A stretch of DNA of 64,000 nucleotides, from contig NZ_CP062500.1 of assembly GCF_014879975.1 (NCBI RefSeq), positions 1,674,001-1,738,000 of the forward strand, read 5' to 3'. The DNA comes from Vibrio bathopelagicus. GTDB lineage: Bacteria; Pseudomonadota; Gammaproteobacteria; Enterobacterales; Vibrionaceae. Below, piece by piece: positions 46,168 through 53,910 of the stretch. The notes beneath the pieces were generated by a model, which searched no databases, was not told the DNA's origin, and saw nothing but the letters and a program-made list of their open reading frames with translations. Position numbers and translations under genes: made by a program. How positions within the stretch are numbered: the stretch's first letter is position 1; each line of letters starts with the position of its first letter.

Positions 46168-46830
46168 AGCTCGTTGATCAAAGGAGCCACTTTCTTATAA
46201 AATGCGGATTCTGTCTCACTGAATCTTAGGTTCATCAAACGGCCAGTCGCATCATCAATGAACACCAATAGGCAGCATTTGTCGCTGCGGCCTTCAAACT
46301 AGTCATGATGGGAGCCGTCAATTTGGATAAGTTCACCCAAGCAATCACGACGGTAACGAGGCTGATAGACTCGAGGCTTGCGTTGTGAATGTGGAAGCCA
46401 CAGTCCGTCGGCGATCATCCATTGACGGAGTGTTTCTTTAGATACGGATAGATTGTGTCGTTCAGTCAGTTTTTCCAGAGCGAACGTTGGTGAGAAGTCA
46501 GAGTAATGCTCACGGATAAGTTTCAGTATCTCAATTCTGAAATGTTCTGAGTAGCGTCGATTACTTGGGCGTCCACGCGCTGCGTGTGTAAGACTTTGAG
46601 CGCCAAGAGAGACAAGTTTGTTTACCAAACGTCGGATATGACGCGCAGACAGATTCAAAATGATAGCAGCGTCAACTTGGCGTAGTCGTTTTTCACGTAC
46701 GTCAGTAAGCACCTTGAATCGATGAATATCTTTTTCACTCATAGTAATAAGCATCCGGATAACTCCTAAGCAGACCAATATAGGTAAGCTTAGGAGGACA
46801 TTTTAAAATGGCTCAAACCGGACATTACTA
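46168..46830 (-). mobile_element. Insertion-sequence remnant (ISNCY-type)
   Basis: This holds the 5' part of a transposase read leftwards and a likely outer end near 46,830 (GGTTTGAGCCATTTTAAAA on the minus strand). The other end is missing: homology to a DDE core stops near 46,195. I cannot see matching terminal inverted repeats or a target duplication, consistent with deletion. Confidence 0.6.
46195..46754 (-). pseudogene. Truncated ISNCY-type transposase with internal stop
   Basis: Starting near 46754 (or the Met at 46742), the product has an N-terminal helix-turn-helix (RQVDAAIILNLSARHIRRLV) and then GRPSNRRYS. The start of the DDE domain is GELIQIDGSHHD, followed by a TAG where Trp is expected. 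It continues in frame after the stop as FEGRSDKCCLLVFIDDATGR and breaks off near the second catalytic region. The stop and the truncation make it non-functional. Confidence 0.75.
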
Positions 46831-46848
46831 AATTGTTCTTACACAATG

Positions 46849-46877
46849 ACTACGTATTATGTCTGATTATGTTTAAT
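46849..46877 (+). other. dif-like XerCD site (candidate left end of left prophage)
   Basis: ACTACGTATTA + TGTCTGA + TTATGTTTAAT. Compared with the Vibrio dif1 I remember (AGTGCGCATTA / TTATGTTAAAT), the XerC arm matches at 8 of 11 and the XerD arm at 10 of 11, with a 7-base centre. It has the same orientation as the site at 55959, as expected for two ends of one XerCD-integrated element. Confidence 0.55.
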
Positions 46878-46944
46878 AGTGCATATCTTATAAATTCAGT
46901 GCAACCTCTTGTATTTAGAGGTTTTATCATTGAAGTATCGCGAA

Positions 46945-47304
46945 ATGAGTAAGAATTACATTTTTCGAGAGTTAGAGTGTCAAATGACCAAGGAAGAAGT
47001 GGCTGAACTGTGTTTTAAATCTGTGAGAACTGTCACAGGTTGGGACGAGGGGAACCCAATTCCACCCGAGTGTAAAAGACTTATGCGGATGGCAAAAGGT
47101 CGCGAACTGAGCATTAGTGAAGATTGGATTCAGTTCAAAATGTTATACGACAGGATGGAGCTGCCGACAGGACAAGTAGTGAGGCCGCAACAGATATTGG
47201 CAGGCATAGCTCTATTAGGGATTCAATCAGAACTAGAAATTAAGACTTCAACACATTTGTTAGGGCTTGCTAGAGCGATAGCAGACATTAAGAAGAAAGT
47301 GTGA
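46945..47304 (+). CDS. Phage regulatory protein, DUF3653-like
   Basis: The 119-residue protein from the ATG at 46945 begins MSKNYIFRELECQMTKEEVA and has a helix-turn-helix-like region (TKEEVAELCFKSVRTVTGWDEG, where the family normally shows a WxxG turn). It continues with PPECKRLMRMAKGRELS. It resembles the small DUF3653 phage proteins of Vibrio filamentous phages. A longer TTG start at 46909 is less likely. It lies 70 bases inside the dif-like site. Confidence 0.6.
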   Translation: MSKNYIFRELECQMTKEEVAELCFKSVRTVTGWDEGNPIPPECKRLMRMAKGRELSISEDWIQFKMLYDRMELPTGQVVRPQQILAGIALLGIQSELEIKTSTHLLGLARAIADIKKKV

Positions 47305-47335
47305 CAAAAAGCTGATCCATTAAGTCGTATACAAA

Positions 47336-47370
47336 GAAACCCAGCTTTGGGATGAAAGAGTTGGGTTTCT
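47336..47370 (+). terminator. Probable terminator after the DUF3653-like gene
   Basis: Stem GAAACCCA / TGGGTTTC with a long loop and TGTTTT tail. Confidence 0.5.
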
Positions 47371-47418
47371 GTTTTAACGCAGTCTGTGTCATGAATTTCT
47401 ATAAGTCATATTCATAAT

Positions 47419-47655
47419 CTAAGAGTTAAGTTTAACTTTATCTGCTTCTTTAATATCGGGATGTAAGTTTTGAATCACAATTGGATGAGCGCCTAAAAAT
47501 GTATGACAACTTTTGCAATAAATCACTTCATAGTTTCCATTTGCTGGACCATATAAATACTCCGATAGTGAGATACCAATATCTGTGCTCTCACATTTAG
47601 GACATTTGGGGTGAAACCCTGCTTTAAAATGATATGGTTCTTCATAATTTGACAT
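47419..47655 (-). CDS. Small zinc-ribbon-like hypothetical protein
   Basis: The 78-residue protein has two CxxC pairs (KCPKCESTDIGI and YCKSCHTFLGAHP) spaced as in a treble-clef or zinc-ribbon fold. I recognise no family name. It is encoded leftwards between the DUF3653-like and fic genes and is AT-rich. Confidence 0.5.
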   Translation of the reverse strand: MSNYEEPYHFKAGFHPKCPKCESTDIGISLSEYLYGPANGNYEVIYCKSCHTFLGAHPIVIQNLHPDIKEADKVKLNS

Positions 47656-47847
47656 ATTACTTTCCTTGTGTGCCTTTGAGATAAAAATTCAAGTCTAAAC
47701 GTACATTCATGTTGTCCTGTTTGCCTAGACACTATATTAAAGGTGAGGCTTTCGCATAGTAAAGTACCACGCTTCGTGAATCGCTCTTGAACAGTTTGTC
47801 ATGTGCTCTTACACTGAAGTCAATTTAATTTGCTTTAGTCCCTTTAT

Positions 47848-48462
47848 ATGCCCAAATATGACGTAGATACAGTCGAAACACAATACCAACCAGGCTCTAA
47901 TGATCAGGTTCTCTTAAACAAACTTAACATTACTAATGTTACTGAAATGAATGATGTAGAGACATTACTTTTGGTCAAGCTTTATGAAAAGGTATTCTCG
48001 TGTGATGTCCCATCACTTAACGTGAGTTTTCAAACCATTATCGACTGGCATCGTCAGTGGCTAGGAAATGTATACCCTTGGGCTGGAAGCATTAGGAATG
48101 TTAGGATGTGGAAAAGTGATTTTGAGTTTACAGCGCCACTCCAAATCGAACGTCAAATCTGTAGATTTGAAGCTGACTACCTTTCACAATACTCGAATTT
48201 AGCAAACTTAAATAAAGAGGAGCTTGTTTCTTTTCTTGCTAGAGGTCACGTAGAGTTTATTTTGCTCCATCCTTTCCGTGAAGGAAATGGAAGAATCAGC
48301 AGACTCCTAATGGACTATACGAGTCAAGAAGCAGGGTATGGGTTATTAGATTATTCCTTGTGGGATAAACACAAGGATTTCTATATCGGTTCGATACATG
48401 CTGGTCTCAGCGGTGATTACCAGCATATGGAACGTCTTGTGCGTGATATATTAGATGGCTAA
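47848..48462 (+). CDS. Fic family protein (probable AMPylating enzyme)
   Basis: The 204-residue protein has the Fic motif HPFREGNGRISR (about residues 141-152), with catalytic His and phosphate-binding GNGR intact, and the flap region VRMWKSDFEFTAP. Fic enzymes transfer AMP (or other nucleotide groups) to hydroxyl side chains of targets. No clear inhibitory (S/T)xxxE(G/N) helix is present inside the protein, so toxicity would need an outside inhibitor. A 50-codon gene overlaps its 3' end on the opposite strand. The gene lies in the presumed passenger region of the left prophage. Confidence 0.85.
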   Translation: MPKYDVDTVETQYQPGSNDQVLLNKLNITNVTEMNDVETLLLVKLYEKVFSCDVPSLNVSFQTIIDWHRQWLGNVYPWAGSIRNVRMWKSDFEFTAPLQIERQICRFEADYLSQYSNLANLNKEELVSFLARGHVEFILLHPFREGNGRISRLLMDYTSQEAGYGLLDYSLWDKHKDFYIGSIHAGLSGDYQHMERLVRDILDG

Positions 48463-48603
48463 TGACAAAGAATCGTACTTACGTTTATCTGATTTCAACT
48501 TGCGCTCTATAGACTGAACAGACTTTCCTGTCTCAATTGCCGTCGAACTTGCAACAGAACGAAAAATCATAGATTTAGTTACTTTTTTCTTTTCAACTCT
48601 CAT
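48451..48603 (-). CDS. Small basic protein convergent with fic
   Basis: A 50-residue frame, MRVEKKKVTKSMIFRSVASS then TAIETGKSVQSIERKLKSDK and ten more. The SSTAIETG segment is faintly like the (S/T)xxxE(G/N) motif of Fic antitoxins but lacks the final G/N at the right place. Its 3' end overlaps fic by 12 bases. It could be an antitoxin or a chance frame. Confidence 0.35.
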   Translation of the reverse strand: MRVEKKKVTKSMIFRSVASSTAIETGKSVQSIERKLKSDKRKYDSLSLAI

Positions 48604-48833
48604 TTAGAGCCCCGACACTTTCGTTATATTTGTTTTTAGATCCTATATCAACATTACAACATTATCAATGATAGAGTGATAAATGGTCATAGCATGCTAG
48701 TTAAACAGGAATTTTCACCTAGTTCTTTGTAAATTAACCTGAAACTATCTCATGTGATGGTCAGTTGTTAACTAGCGCGCAAGCTTGCAACTAGAGCAGG
48801 GTTGTGTGAGTGCTGATAGCTAAGTCGAATTTA

Positions 48834-48855
48834 CCCCCGTGATACAACACGGGGG
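48834..48855. other. Conserved phage hairpin, copy in left element
   Basis: CCCCCGT / ACGGGGG hairpin. On the minus strand it is followed by TAAATTC, as in the copies at 56272 and 62765. The position after zot and cargo fits an origin, packaging signal or terminator of the phage. Confidence 0.6.
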
Positions 48856-48956
48856 TTGCTGCCCACAGCGTCGCGCTCGCTGTTCAGCTCTCACGACTCA
48901 CGCGAAGCTGTGAGCAGAATAGAAAAGAGTTGTTAGTAAGATGGGTTGCGGTAGCA

Positions 48957-48985
48957 AAAAGCCCCACTGATGTTGTGAGGCTCTG
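48957..48985 (-). terminator. Terminator at the end of the left phage's late genes
   Basis: On the minus strand AGCCTCAC / GTGGGGCT with one mismatch and a TTTTT tail. Confidence 0.7.
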
Positions 48986-49154
48986 CTAGGGTGATCTTGG
49001 CAATGTGAAGGGCTAGTGATGTGGTTTCATCAAGTCAGCTACGCTTCGCTGCTTTTCGGGCATTTGGGGAAGTCATACCCAAAAACTGTATCGAGTGCCC
49101 TTATCCCTGCGGGGCTAGTGCACCAATAAGCGTTACTATTTTACGAGTTAAAAT

Positions 49155-49601
49155 TTAAAGGTATCCCAATTGTTCAGCCGCTTTACGCAAGTCGAACAAT
49201 TGAACATCTTTGGCAAGTTGCTCAAGTTCAATTTGATCCAAACTTTCAACCGACTCTTTACTCGGTGGCTCAAAGAAAATAAAGCCTTGTAGTAAGTTCT
49301 GAAGAGAAACAATCTCTTCGCTGTCCAAAACTTTTTTAAGAGATTCAGCTTCAAACTCACTACATTCATATAGCTTTAGATTATGTAAATAAACTAACAC
49401 ATGTTTTTGTTCATCAATTTTAAGTGACTGGAACCACTTTGACGAAGGGAACTGTGCGTTAGAATTTTTCATTTCTGCATCACATTGTTGCCATTTTTGA
49501 TCCCAATCGACCAAGTAATCTAGCCTATCAGGACTGGTAGCGCAGCCGCCTAATAAAAGGGTGCTTCCCAATAAAGCTAGAGCTTTATAGTGCTGACTCA
49601 T
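49155..49601 (-). CDS. Lipoprotein, cargo of left filamentous phage
   Basis: From the ATG at 49601 the protein has 148 residues with a lipoprotein signal (LALLGSTLLLGGCATSPDRL; the Cys follows a lipobox LGGC). A mostly helical mature part has QQCDAEM and ECSEFE segments. I recognise no family. It lies exactly where CTX phage carries ctxAB, between zot and the intergenic region, so it is a candidate accessory gene altering the host envelope. Its start overlaps the preceding gene by 17 bases. Confidence 0.65.
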   Translation of the reverse strand: MSQHYKALALLGSTLLLGGCATSPDRLDYLVDWDQKWQQCDAEMKNSNAQFPSSKWFQSLKIDEQKHVLVYLHNLKLYECSEFEAESLKKVLDSEEIVSLQNLLQGFIFFEPPSKESVESLDQIELEQLAKDVQLFDLRKAAEQLGYL

Positions 49602-49932
49602 AAACACATCTCCAAAATTGTTGTTCTTTCCCTGATGTCATGATCATCATTCCTCCAGCAGCCTGCGATACCTTGTGTTTCGTTATCTTGTTAGTTGCCA
49701 TCATTGCATCTCCCCACAATTCCCAATCATATTCCCTGATTGAAATAGCTCCTTCGAACGCTGCATTTCGAATCGAAGGCGTCCCAAAAAATATTTGATA
49801 CACAGGAACCATTGAAACAGCGCTACTAAGTAAATCGCCATGGCTCATTATATCGCGAACTTCTTGAATGCTTCCTTTGCTCTTTGTGGAAAGAGTTAAG
49901 TTACTGATTGTACAATATCCTAATTTCGCCAT
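49585..49932 (-). CDS. Hypothetical cargo protein of left filamentous phage
   Basis: The 115-residue protein starts after a good AGAGGAAC ribosome site. It begins MAKLGYCTISNLTLSTKSKG and ends near GGMMIMTSGKEQQFWRCVYE. It has one moderately hydrophobic segment (about 37-55). No signal peptide is visible and I recognise no family. It precedes and overlaps the lipoprotein gene, so the two are likely made together. Confidence 0.6.
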   Translation of the reverse strand: MAKLGYCTISNLTLSTKSKGSIQEVRDIMSHGDLLSSAVSMVPVYQIFFGTPSIRNAAFEGAISIREYDWELWGDAMMATNKITKHKVSQAAGGMMIMTSGKEQQFWRCVYESAL

Positions 49933-50063
49933 TGTTAGTTCCTCTAGTCAACCTATTAAATTCTAACAACAAAGTGTGATTCTTTTTAACTAACCTCTTA
50001 GACAAAAGAATCAAATGCTCAGTCAAAACGAAATCGGCATTATGATTTGGTCCATTTCGAACC

Positions 50064-51488
50064 TTACATGCTGAAGATATCAACAGACCTTTGTACGTCT
50101 TCAACTCTACCACTCATCAAGTCGTTACTTTCAGAAGCGATAGCAACGCCACTCGATGTAGGTGGACACGTTAGAACTCTAGACACTGATTTAGAGTGCA
50201 CTTGAATCAAACAATCATCAATCAATTCGAAGCGGTAGCCGTAGCGGTTCAATACAGCCGAGCGTATGTAAAAGGTGTCTACACCTTTATCTATCCTAAA
50301 GACAAAATCCGAATACTCACCAAAGCCCTTTGGATAAACAGTTCTACTTACTGACGTAAGGTAGACCGCTGTAGAGCCGTTGAATACAGGAAATGCATCA
50401 AAGAATGGATTCACAGCATCAGGAAGACTTTCAGTAGAAGCTTGAGAAGTAGCATTGCTAGAACCCACCCGAACAGAACTTTCCCCATCTTGGATAGGAA
50501 CATTTTCAGATACTGAAACGTCAGTCGGAGTAGATAGAGTAGGCGAGTTGGTAGGGGCAGCTGGCGCATCAACCGTTTGAACTTCACCCACATCAGAATC
50601 AGATAGTACATAAGATAAATCCCATATAAATTTGCCAATGGCCACGACACCGATAAGGATCGCAAGAATGAATTTTGGAGACTTCAAAACCGAGATATCA
50701 GACTTAGTAGCGTTAAAGCCTCCGGTTCCTGTGGACTGATAAAGCGCGAACACATCAACAGGAACTTTCTTGGTTGTACTACTGGCCATGTCGGCCTTAG
50801 TGGAAGGAGCTGTCTTAGTGGATTTAGGAGGGTGATTAAAAATCCGAGGCTTACGACTTCGAAAGAACGTATCTGTTGAGCGGTGAGAATAAGCTTCACC
50901 GGCACACCCTTTTAACCAAGTGGGGATTGCAGTGTAATCCGGTGTGAGCATGACAATATCCCATTGGTATTTTCTATGTCGCATGAATGCACCGTAGAAG
51001 TCGAACGGGTAGAGCAGTCTGTTATTTTCATCGAGTTGGGTTCGTTCGCAATCATCAACGTCACCCACTTCAAACGAATCTGGGTCAACCGGAAGCCAAC
51101 GAGAATAGAACAGTTCTGAAAAGTCTTTAGGCAAGTAATCCACGAACTCAGAGAACGGCTTTTGTAAAAACTTCTCTCGCTTAAATCCTGCTTCGGGACA
51201 ATACAAATCCTGACACTCATCAATCACAACGAATGCGCCAAGGGGCATCCAGTTGAACCAGTTTTGCCAGAGCATTACCCCCTCAGAAGATCGTGTAAAG
51301 ATCCTAATCAGTCGTGCTGAATCTGGAAACTTTTCACCTAACAATTCTTCGATAGATTCTTTGGGTTTCAAGCCCTCAATATTGGTGACTACGATACGAC
51401 CCTCACGCAAAGCAGGGAGGATTTCGAACCATGTTACATAAGCGGTTTTATAAGCCCCGTTAGAGCCATGACGAAAGGAAACAGCCAT
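50064..51488 (-). CDS. Zot-like assembly ATPase (pI) of left filamentous phage
   Basis: The 474-residue protein begins at the ATG at 51488, two bases after the pVI-like stop. The N-terminal P-loop is the Zot variant (FRHGSNGAYKTAYV), followed by the Walker B-like FVVIDECQDLYCP. One transmembrane helix (FILAILIGVVAIGKFIW, about residues 278-294) leads to a periplasmic tail with two cysteines (DDCLIQ, LTCPP). In CTX-like phages this protein drives virion assembly at the inner membrane. An upstream start in the same frame (51581) lies inside pVI and is rejected. It is intact, unlike the copy at 60629. Confidence 0.9.
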   Translation of the reverse strand: MAVSFRHGSNGAYKTAYVTWFEILPALREGRIVVTNIEGLKPKESIEELLGEKFPDSARLIRIFTRSSEGVMLWQNWFNWMPLGAFVVIDECQDLYCPEAGFKREKFLQKPFSEFVDYLPKDFSELFYSRWLPVDPDSFEVGDVDDCERTQLDENNRLLYPFDFYGAFMRHRKYQWDIVMLTPDYTAIPTWLKGCAGEAYSHRSTDTFFRSRKPRIFNHPPKSTKTAPSTKADMASSTTKKVPVDVFALYQSTGTGGFNATKSDISVLKSPKFILAILIGVVAIGKFIWDLSYVLSDSDVGEVQTVDAPAAPTNSPTLSTPTDVSVSENVPIQDGESSVRVGSSNATSQASTESLPDAVNPFFDAFPVFNGSTAVYLTSVSRTVYPKGFGEYSDFVFRIDKGVDTFYIRSAVLNRYGYRFELIDDCLIQVHSKSVSRVLTCPPTSSGVAIASESNDLMSGRVEDVQRSVDIFSM

Positions 51489-51489
51489 A

Positions 51490-51834
51490 TCACCACCCCA
51501 TAATTCTAAGCACAAATGCCGTAGCAAACGCATCAACAATAATTCGAACTGAATCAACGATACCGAACTGGTGACAGGCAAAGCGTAAGTCTGACGGAAG
51601 CTTATTAAAGGCCATGTTTAACACTGTGTAGACCTCATATTCAGAAAGCAATAAGGAGGCAACGTTATAGGCCATTTCAAGCATTTGGATTTTTAGATAG
51701 ATATAGAGCTTAATGAACCAAAACCATGCGTATGTGAACAAGTCTAAAAACAAGTCAGGAATGGTAGCAAAGAAGTCGTAAATACTGCCGAAGACAGTAA
51801 CAATGTAATCAAGAGCGCTGTAGAAATATTCCAT
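51490..51834 (-). CDS. pVI-like minor coat protein of left phage
   Basis: The 114-residue protein has three hydrophobic stretches (TVFGSIYDFFATIPDLFLDL; AWFWFIKLYIYLKIQML; IVDAFATAFVLRIM) and sits between pIII and Zot, the position of gpVI/Ace in filamentous phages. It would cap the virion end together with pIII. It differs from the right copy (60283) at only a few residues. Confidence 0.8.
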   Translation of the reverse strand: MEYFYSALDYIVTVFGSIYDFFATIPDLFLDLFTYAWFWFIKLYIYLKIQMLEMAYNVASLLLSEYEVYTVLNMAFNKLPSDLRFACHQFGIVDSVRIIVDAFATAFVLRIMGW

Positions 51835-51837
51835 GAT

Positions 51838-52968
51838 TTATACCTTAGAGCGACCAGAGGAAAGCAAGATAAAGCCAGCTAATAGAGCTGCAATGAATAA
51901 GATAACGGTGCGAATCATATTGGTATTGGTAGAGCCTAAAGAACTGAACAAGTTGAATCCAACATCAACATTCCATCGACTCAGAGAAAACGTTGTAGAC
52001 TCGTATGAGCCGTCAGAGAATGACATTTGACCAAGTTTCAAAGGGGATTGTTTAATCTTACTTTCGAGTGTTTCTTCAAGGTCATCAATTTCAGTTTTTA
52101 GACCATCAACTGCTGTGGTGAGTACAGTGTTAGTCGCGTATCCATCACCTTGCCCTGGAGCGCTGAATGATCCTGATTTTCCAAAGACATCTTCAAGAAC
52201 GTCTTTGATATCTCCCTTAGTGAGACCTTCACCATTATTAGAACTGCCGCCACCAGTAGAACCGTCACCACCAGTAGAACCGTCACCACCAGTAGAACCA
52301 TCACCACCAGTAGAACCGTCACCACCAGTAGAACCATCACCACCAGTAGAACCGTCACCACCAGTAGAACCATCACCACCAGTAGAACCATCACCACCAG
52401 TAGAACTGTCACCGCCTTCAGATGTTTCTGAGCCATCACAGGAATCACCTGTATAGGTAAAAACACCATATGGAGGGTTAGCAGCAGGGAAAAAGAGATC
52501 TGACTTAGCTCGACAAGAATTTCGACAAATATTCACAACGTCACGCGTACCCTCAGAAAAAGAAACAGTCCCGAGCTCGTTACCTTTCATTTGTTCACAA
52601 GGATTCTCACAGAGTCCAGTGTCAGGGTTGAGTTCTGTACCTTCTGGACATGCACCAGTTCTAAATAGTGTGGTTGTATAAGACGATTTTCTACCGTAAC
52701 GCTCAGTACACTCATTATCGTTATACCAAACAACGGTATGGCGGATATTGTTCGATTGAACTTTACGACCATTGCTTGTCTTGGAGTATCTCCCGTAATA
52801 CTTGCCACTCGTAACCTTTTCGCAAAGCCCGTTACCTTTAGAAGTGATTCCCGCAATAGTGCCAGTTTGACCTTTAAGTACATCAATCTGACTTTGATAC
52901 ACGTAGATTGTGGCCAAGGAGTGTGATGAGGATGTAAGGCATAACAAGAGTAGTATGAGTCTTTTCAT
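51838..52968 (-). CDS. pIII-like adsorption protein of left phage
   Basis: The 376-residue protein starts at the ATG at 52968 and has a signal peptide (KRLILLLLCLTSSSHSLA). The order is an N-terminal cysteine-containing receptor-binding part (about 20-130), a conserved domain with [20 protein letters not shown] and [20 protein letters not shown], a (STGGDG)n linker, and a C-terminal domain with a membrane anchor ([19 protein letters not shown]). In CTX-like phages it binds a pilus and TolA. Only the N-terminal part and linker differ from the right copy. A longer frame to 53148 overlaps the coat region and is rejected. Confidence 0.88.
   Translation of the reverse strand: MKRLILLLLCLTSSSHSLATIYVYQSQIDVLKGQTGTIAGITSKGNGLCEKVTSGKYYGRYSKTSNGRKVQSNNIRHTVVWYNDNECTERYGRKSSYTTTLFRTGACPEGTELNPDTGLCENPCEQMKGNELGTVSFSEGTRDVVNICRNSCRAKSDLFFPAANPPYGVFTYTGDSCDGSETSEGGDSSTGGDGSTGGDGSTGGDGSTGGDGSTGGDGSTGGDGSTGGDGSTGGDGSTGGGSSNNGEGLTKGDIKDVLEDVFGKSGSFSAPGQGDGYATNTVLTTAVDGLKTEIDDLEETLESKIKQSPLKLGQMSFSDGSYESTTFSLSRWNVDVGFNLFSSLGSTNTNMIRTVILFIAALLAGFILLSSGRSKV
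52250..52415 (-). repeat. 18-base tandem repeats coding the left pIII linker
   Basis: About nine copies of a unit coding Ser-Thr-Gly-Gly-Asp-Gly. The unit alternates between two synonymous versions (GGTTCT / GGTGAC parts), suggesting expansion by pairs of units. Confidence 0.85.
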
Positions 52969-52978
52969 ATTAAACCTA

Positions 52979-53005
52979 ATAAAAAAAGGGAGCCTAAGCT
53001 CCCAA
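52979..53005 (-). terminator. Terminator after the major coat gene, left phage
   Basis: On the minus strand GGGAGC-TTAG-GCTCCC with a seven-T run, between the 26-aa peptide and pIII. It would lower pIII expression relative to the coat protein, as the central terminator does in Ff phages. Confidence 0.9.
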
Positions 53006-53009
53006 TCAA

Positions 53010-53090
53010 TCAACCTGCTATGACTCCGGTGTAAACCCCATAAAGGAATGAGGCACACGTTAGAGAGCCAAGAACAACGGAGATAATCAT
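53010..53090 (-). CDS. 26-residue hydrophobic peptide (possible pVII/pIX-like), left phage
   Basis: MIISVVLGSLTCASFLYGVY and TGVIAG: a single membrane-spanning peptide whose ATG overlaps the coat-gene stop (TAATG). The same frame is kept intact in the right element (58890). Size and position fit the tiny end-cap proteins of filamentous virions. Confidence 0.65.
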   Translation of the reverse strand: MIISVVLGSLTCASFLYGVYTGVIAG

Positions 53091-53305
53091 TACTTACGGA
53101 GCCAAGCAACCACCATCCCAAGACCAAAGCCCAGAGCAGCGATACCAATTACACCAGAAGTAGTAAGGCTGACCATAGATTTACCCGCATCAACAGCGGC
53201 AGTGATCGCGGTTTCATTTGCACCTTCAGCGAACGCAGAGCCAGAAGTAAGAGCGACAGAAGCAACAAGGATTTTATTGCTAACCAATTGACGTAATTTC
53301 AACAT
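53090..53305 (-). CDS. Major coat protein (pVIII-like), left phage
   Basis: The 71-residue precursor has a basic 26-residue signal peptide ending SGSAFA. The mature protein has 45 residues: an acidic amphipathic helix (EGANETAITAAVDAGKSM), a membrane helix (SGVIGIAALGFGLGMVVAWL) and a basic end RK. This is the classic layout of the helical-capsid subunit of filamentous phages. It differs from the right copy at three positions. Confidence 0.92.
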   Translation of the reverse strand: MLKLRQLVSNKILVASVALTSGSAFAEGANETAITAAVDAGKSMVSLTTSGVIGIAALGFGLGMVVAWLRK

Positions 53306-53324
53306 AATAATTTTCCTAAATGGA

Positions 53325-53552
53325 TTAACGAAAGTGTTTTAATACACGGCCTAGAACATGACCACCAACAAAGGTTGCCAAACTCTGACCGACAACGAAT
53401 TCATACAATGATTTGTCGAATTCAAGTAATGACCAATCAAATTGACCATCAACCAAGTGCGTTAACTGCTCTTTAGAGACCAAGACATACTCACAAACAT
53501 CCCCCGATGATTGTTGCAAAATCCCATCAATAACAGTCACGCAAATAGACAT
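53325..53552 (-). CDS. 75-residue conserved filamentous-phage protein, left phage
   Basis: It begins MSICVTVIDGILQQSSGDVC and ends with a hydrophobic helix (VVGQSLATFVGGHVLGRVLK). It is identical in residues to the product at 58428. The position just before the major coat gene is that of small minor-coat or assembly genes. No function is known to me. Confidence 0.75.
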   Translation of the reverse strand: MSICVTVIDGILQQSSGDVCEYVLVSKEQLTHLVDGQFDWSLLEFDKSLYEFVVGQSLATFVGGHVLGRVLKHFR

Positions 53553-53568
53553 AGCACCTAAGACCTAA

Positions 53569-53910
53569 TTACTTAGCTTTCATAAAGTTATCGAAGTGCT
53601 TTTTAATTTCTTCATCGACAGGAACAAGCTTGGTAACCAAGATATCTAGAGGATCATTTGGGTTAGCACCAAAGCTAAGTTCGTAGTCACGGTTAGCAAC
53701 GAAAGCACGCGTTTGGATAAGCTGACGAGCGTAGGCCACATCAATTTTCAACGCTTGTTTGTTGTAAGGGATGTCAGTCGAGTAACCGATACCCGTTTGC
53801 TGAAACTTCTCGTTATCGACTTCTTCAACGGCACGAAGAACAGACAATTCCGCAAATTCCATGTTGGATTTAGGGAAACGCTTGATAGCAATACCAGTTA
53901 TTGTAGGCAT
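53569..53910 (-). CDS. ssDNA-binding-type protein (DUF1293-like), left phage
   Basis: The 113-residue protein begins MPTITGIAIKRFPKSNMEFA and follows the replication initiator with a 13-base overlap. In Vibrio filamentous phages the gene here (RstB or DUF1293 type) codes a small protein thought to bind single-stranded DNA. It is unrelated in sequence to the protein at the same place in the right element (57910). Confidence 0.65.
   Translation of the reverse strand: MPTITGIAIKRFPKSNMEFAELSVLRAVEEVDNEKFQQTGIGYSTDIPYNKQALKIDVAYARQLIQTRAFVANRDYELSFGANPNDPLDILVTKLVPVDEEIKKHFDNFMKAK

Larger units (their letters stand above)
48604..49154. other. Filamentous-phage intergenic region (left element)
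   Basis: About 550 bases between the small convergent gene and the lipoprotein gene. It contains the conserved G/C hairpin at 48834, a palindromic GCAAGCTTGC at about 48780, a terminator at 48957, and two short elements shared with the right element (49038 and 49100). No att core was found inside it. It is probably the phage's major intergenic region with replication-origin or packaging functions. Confidence 0.5.
50064..53552 (-). repeat. Inverted repeat: virion module, left copy
   Basis: This block (75-aa gene, major coat, 26-aa peptide, pIII, pVI, Zot) is repeated in opposite orientation at 58428-62073. The 75-residue proteins are identical in sequence and the others nearly so, except the N-terminal half and linker of pIII. 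Homology starts right at the ATG of the 75-aa gene; the bases upstream of it differ. Confidence 0.85.

Noticed and set aside
48640..48700. Possible dif arm at the left end of the phage-like genes
   Set aside because: ATTGATAATGTTGTAATG-like text does not match either XerC or XerD arm well; the site at 46849 is better.
49901..50113. 70-codon leftward frame between zot and the first cargo gene
   Set aside because: It overlaps the end of zot and the ribosome site of the cargo gene and has no matching frame in the right phage.
52250..52415. CRISPR-like regular repeats
   Set aside because: Units are contiguous and code in frame for a protein linker; there are no spacers.
52115..52456. 113-codon Pro/Ser-rich frame
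   Set aside because: Antisense reading of the pIII linker repeats.
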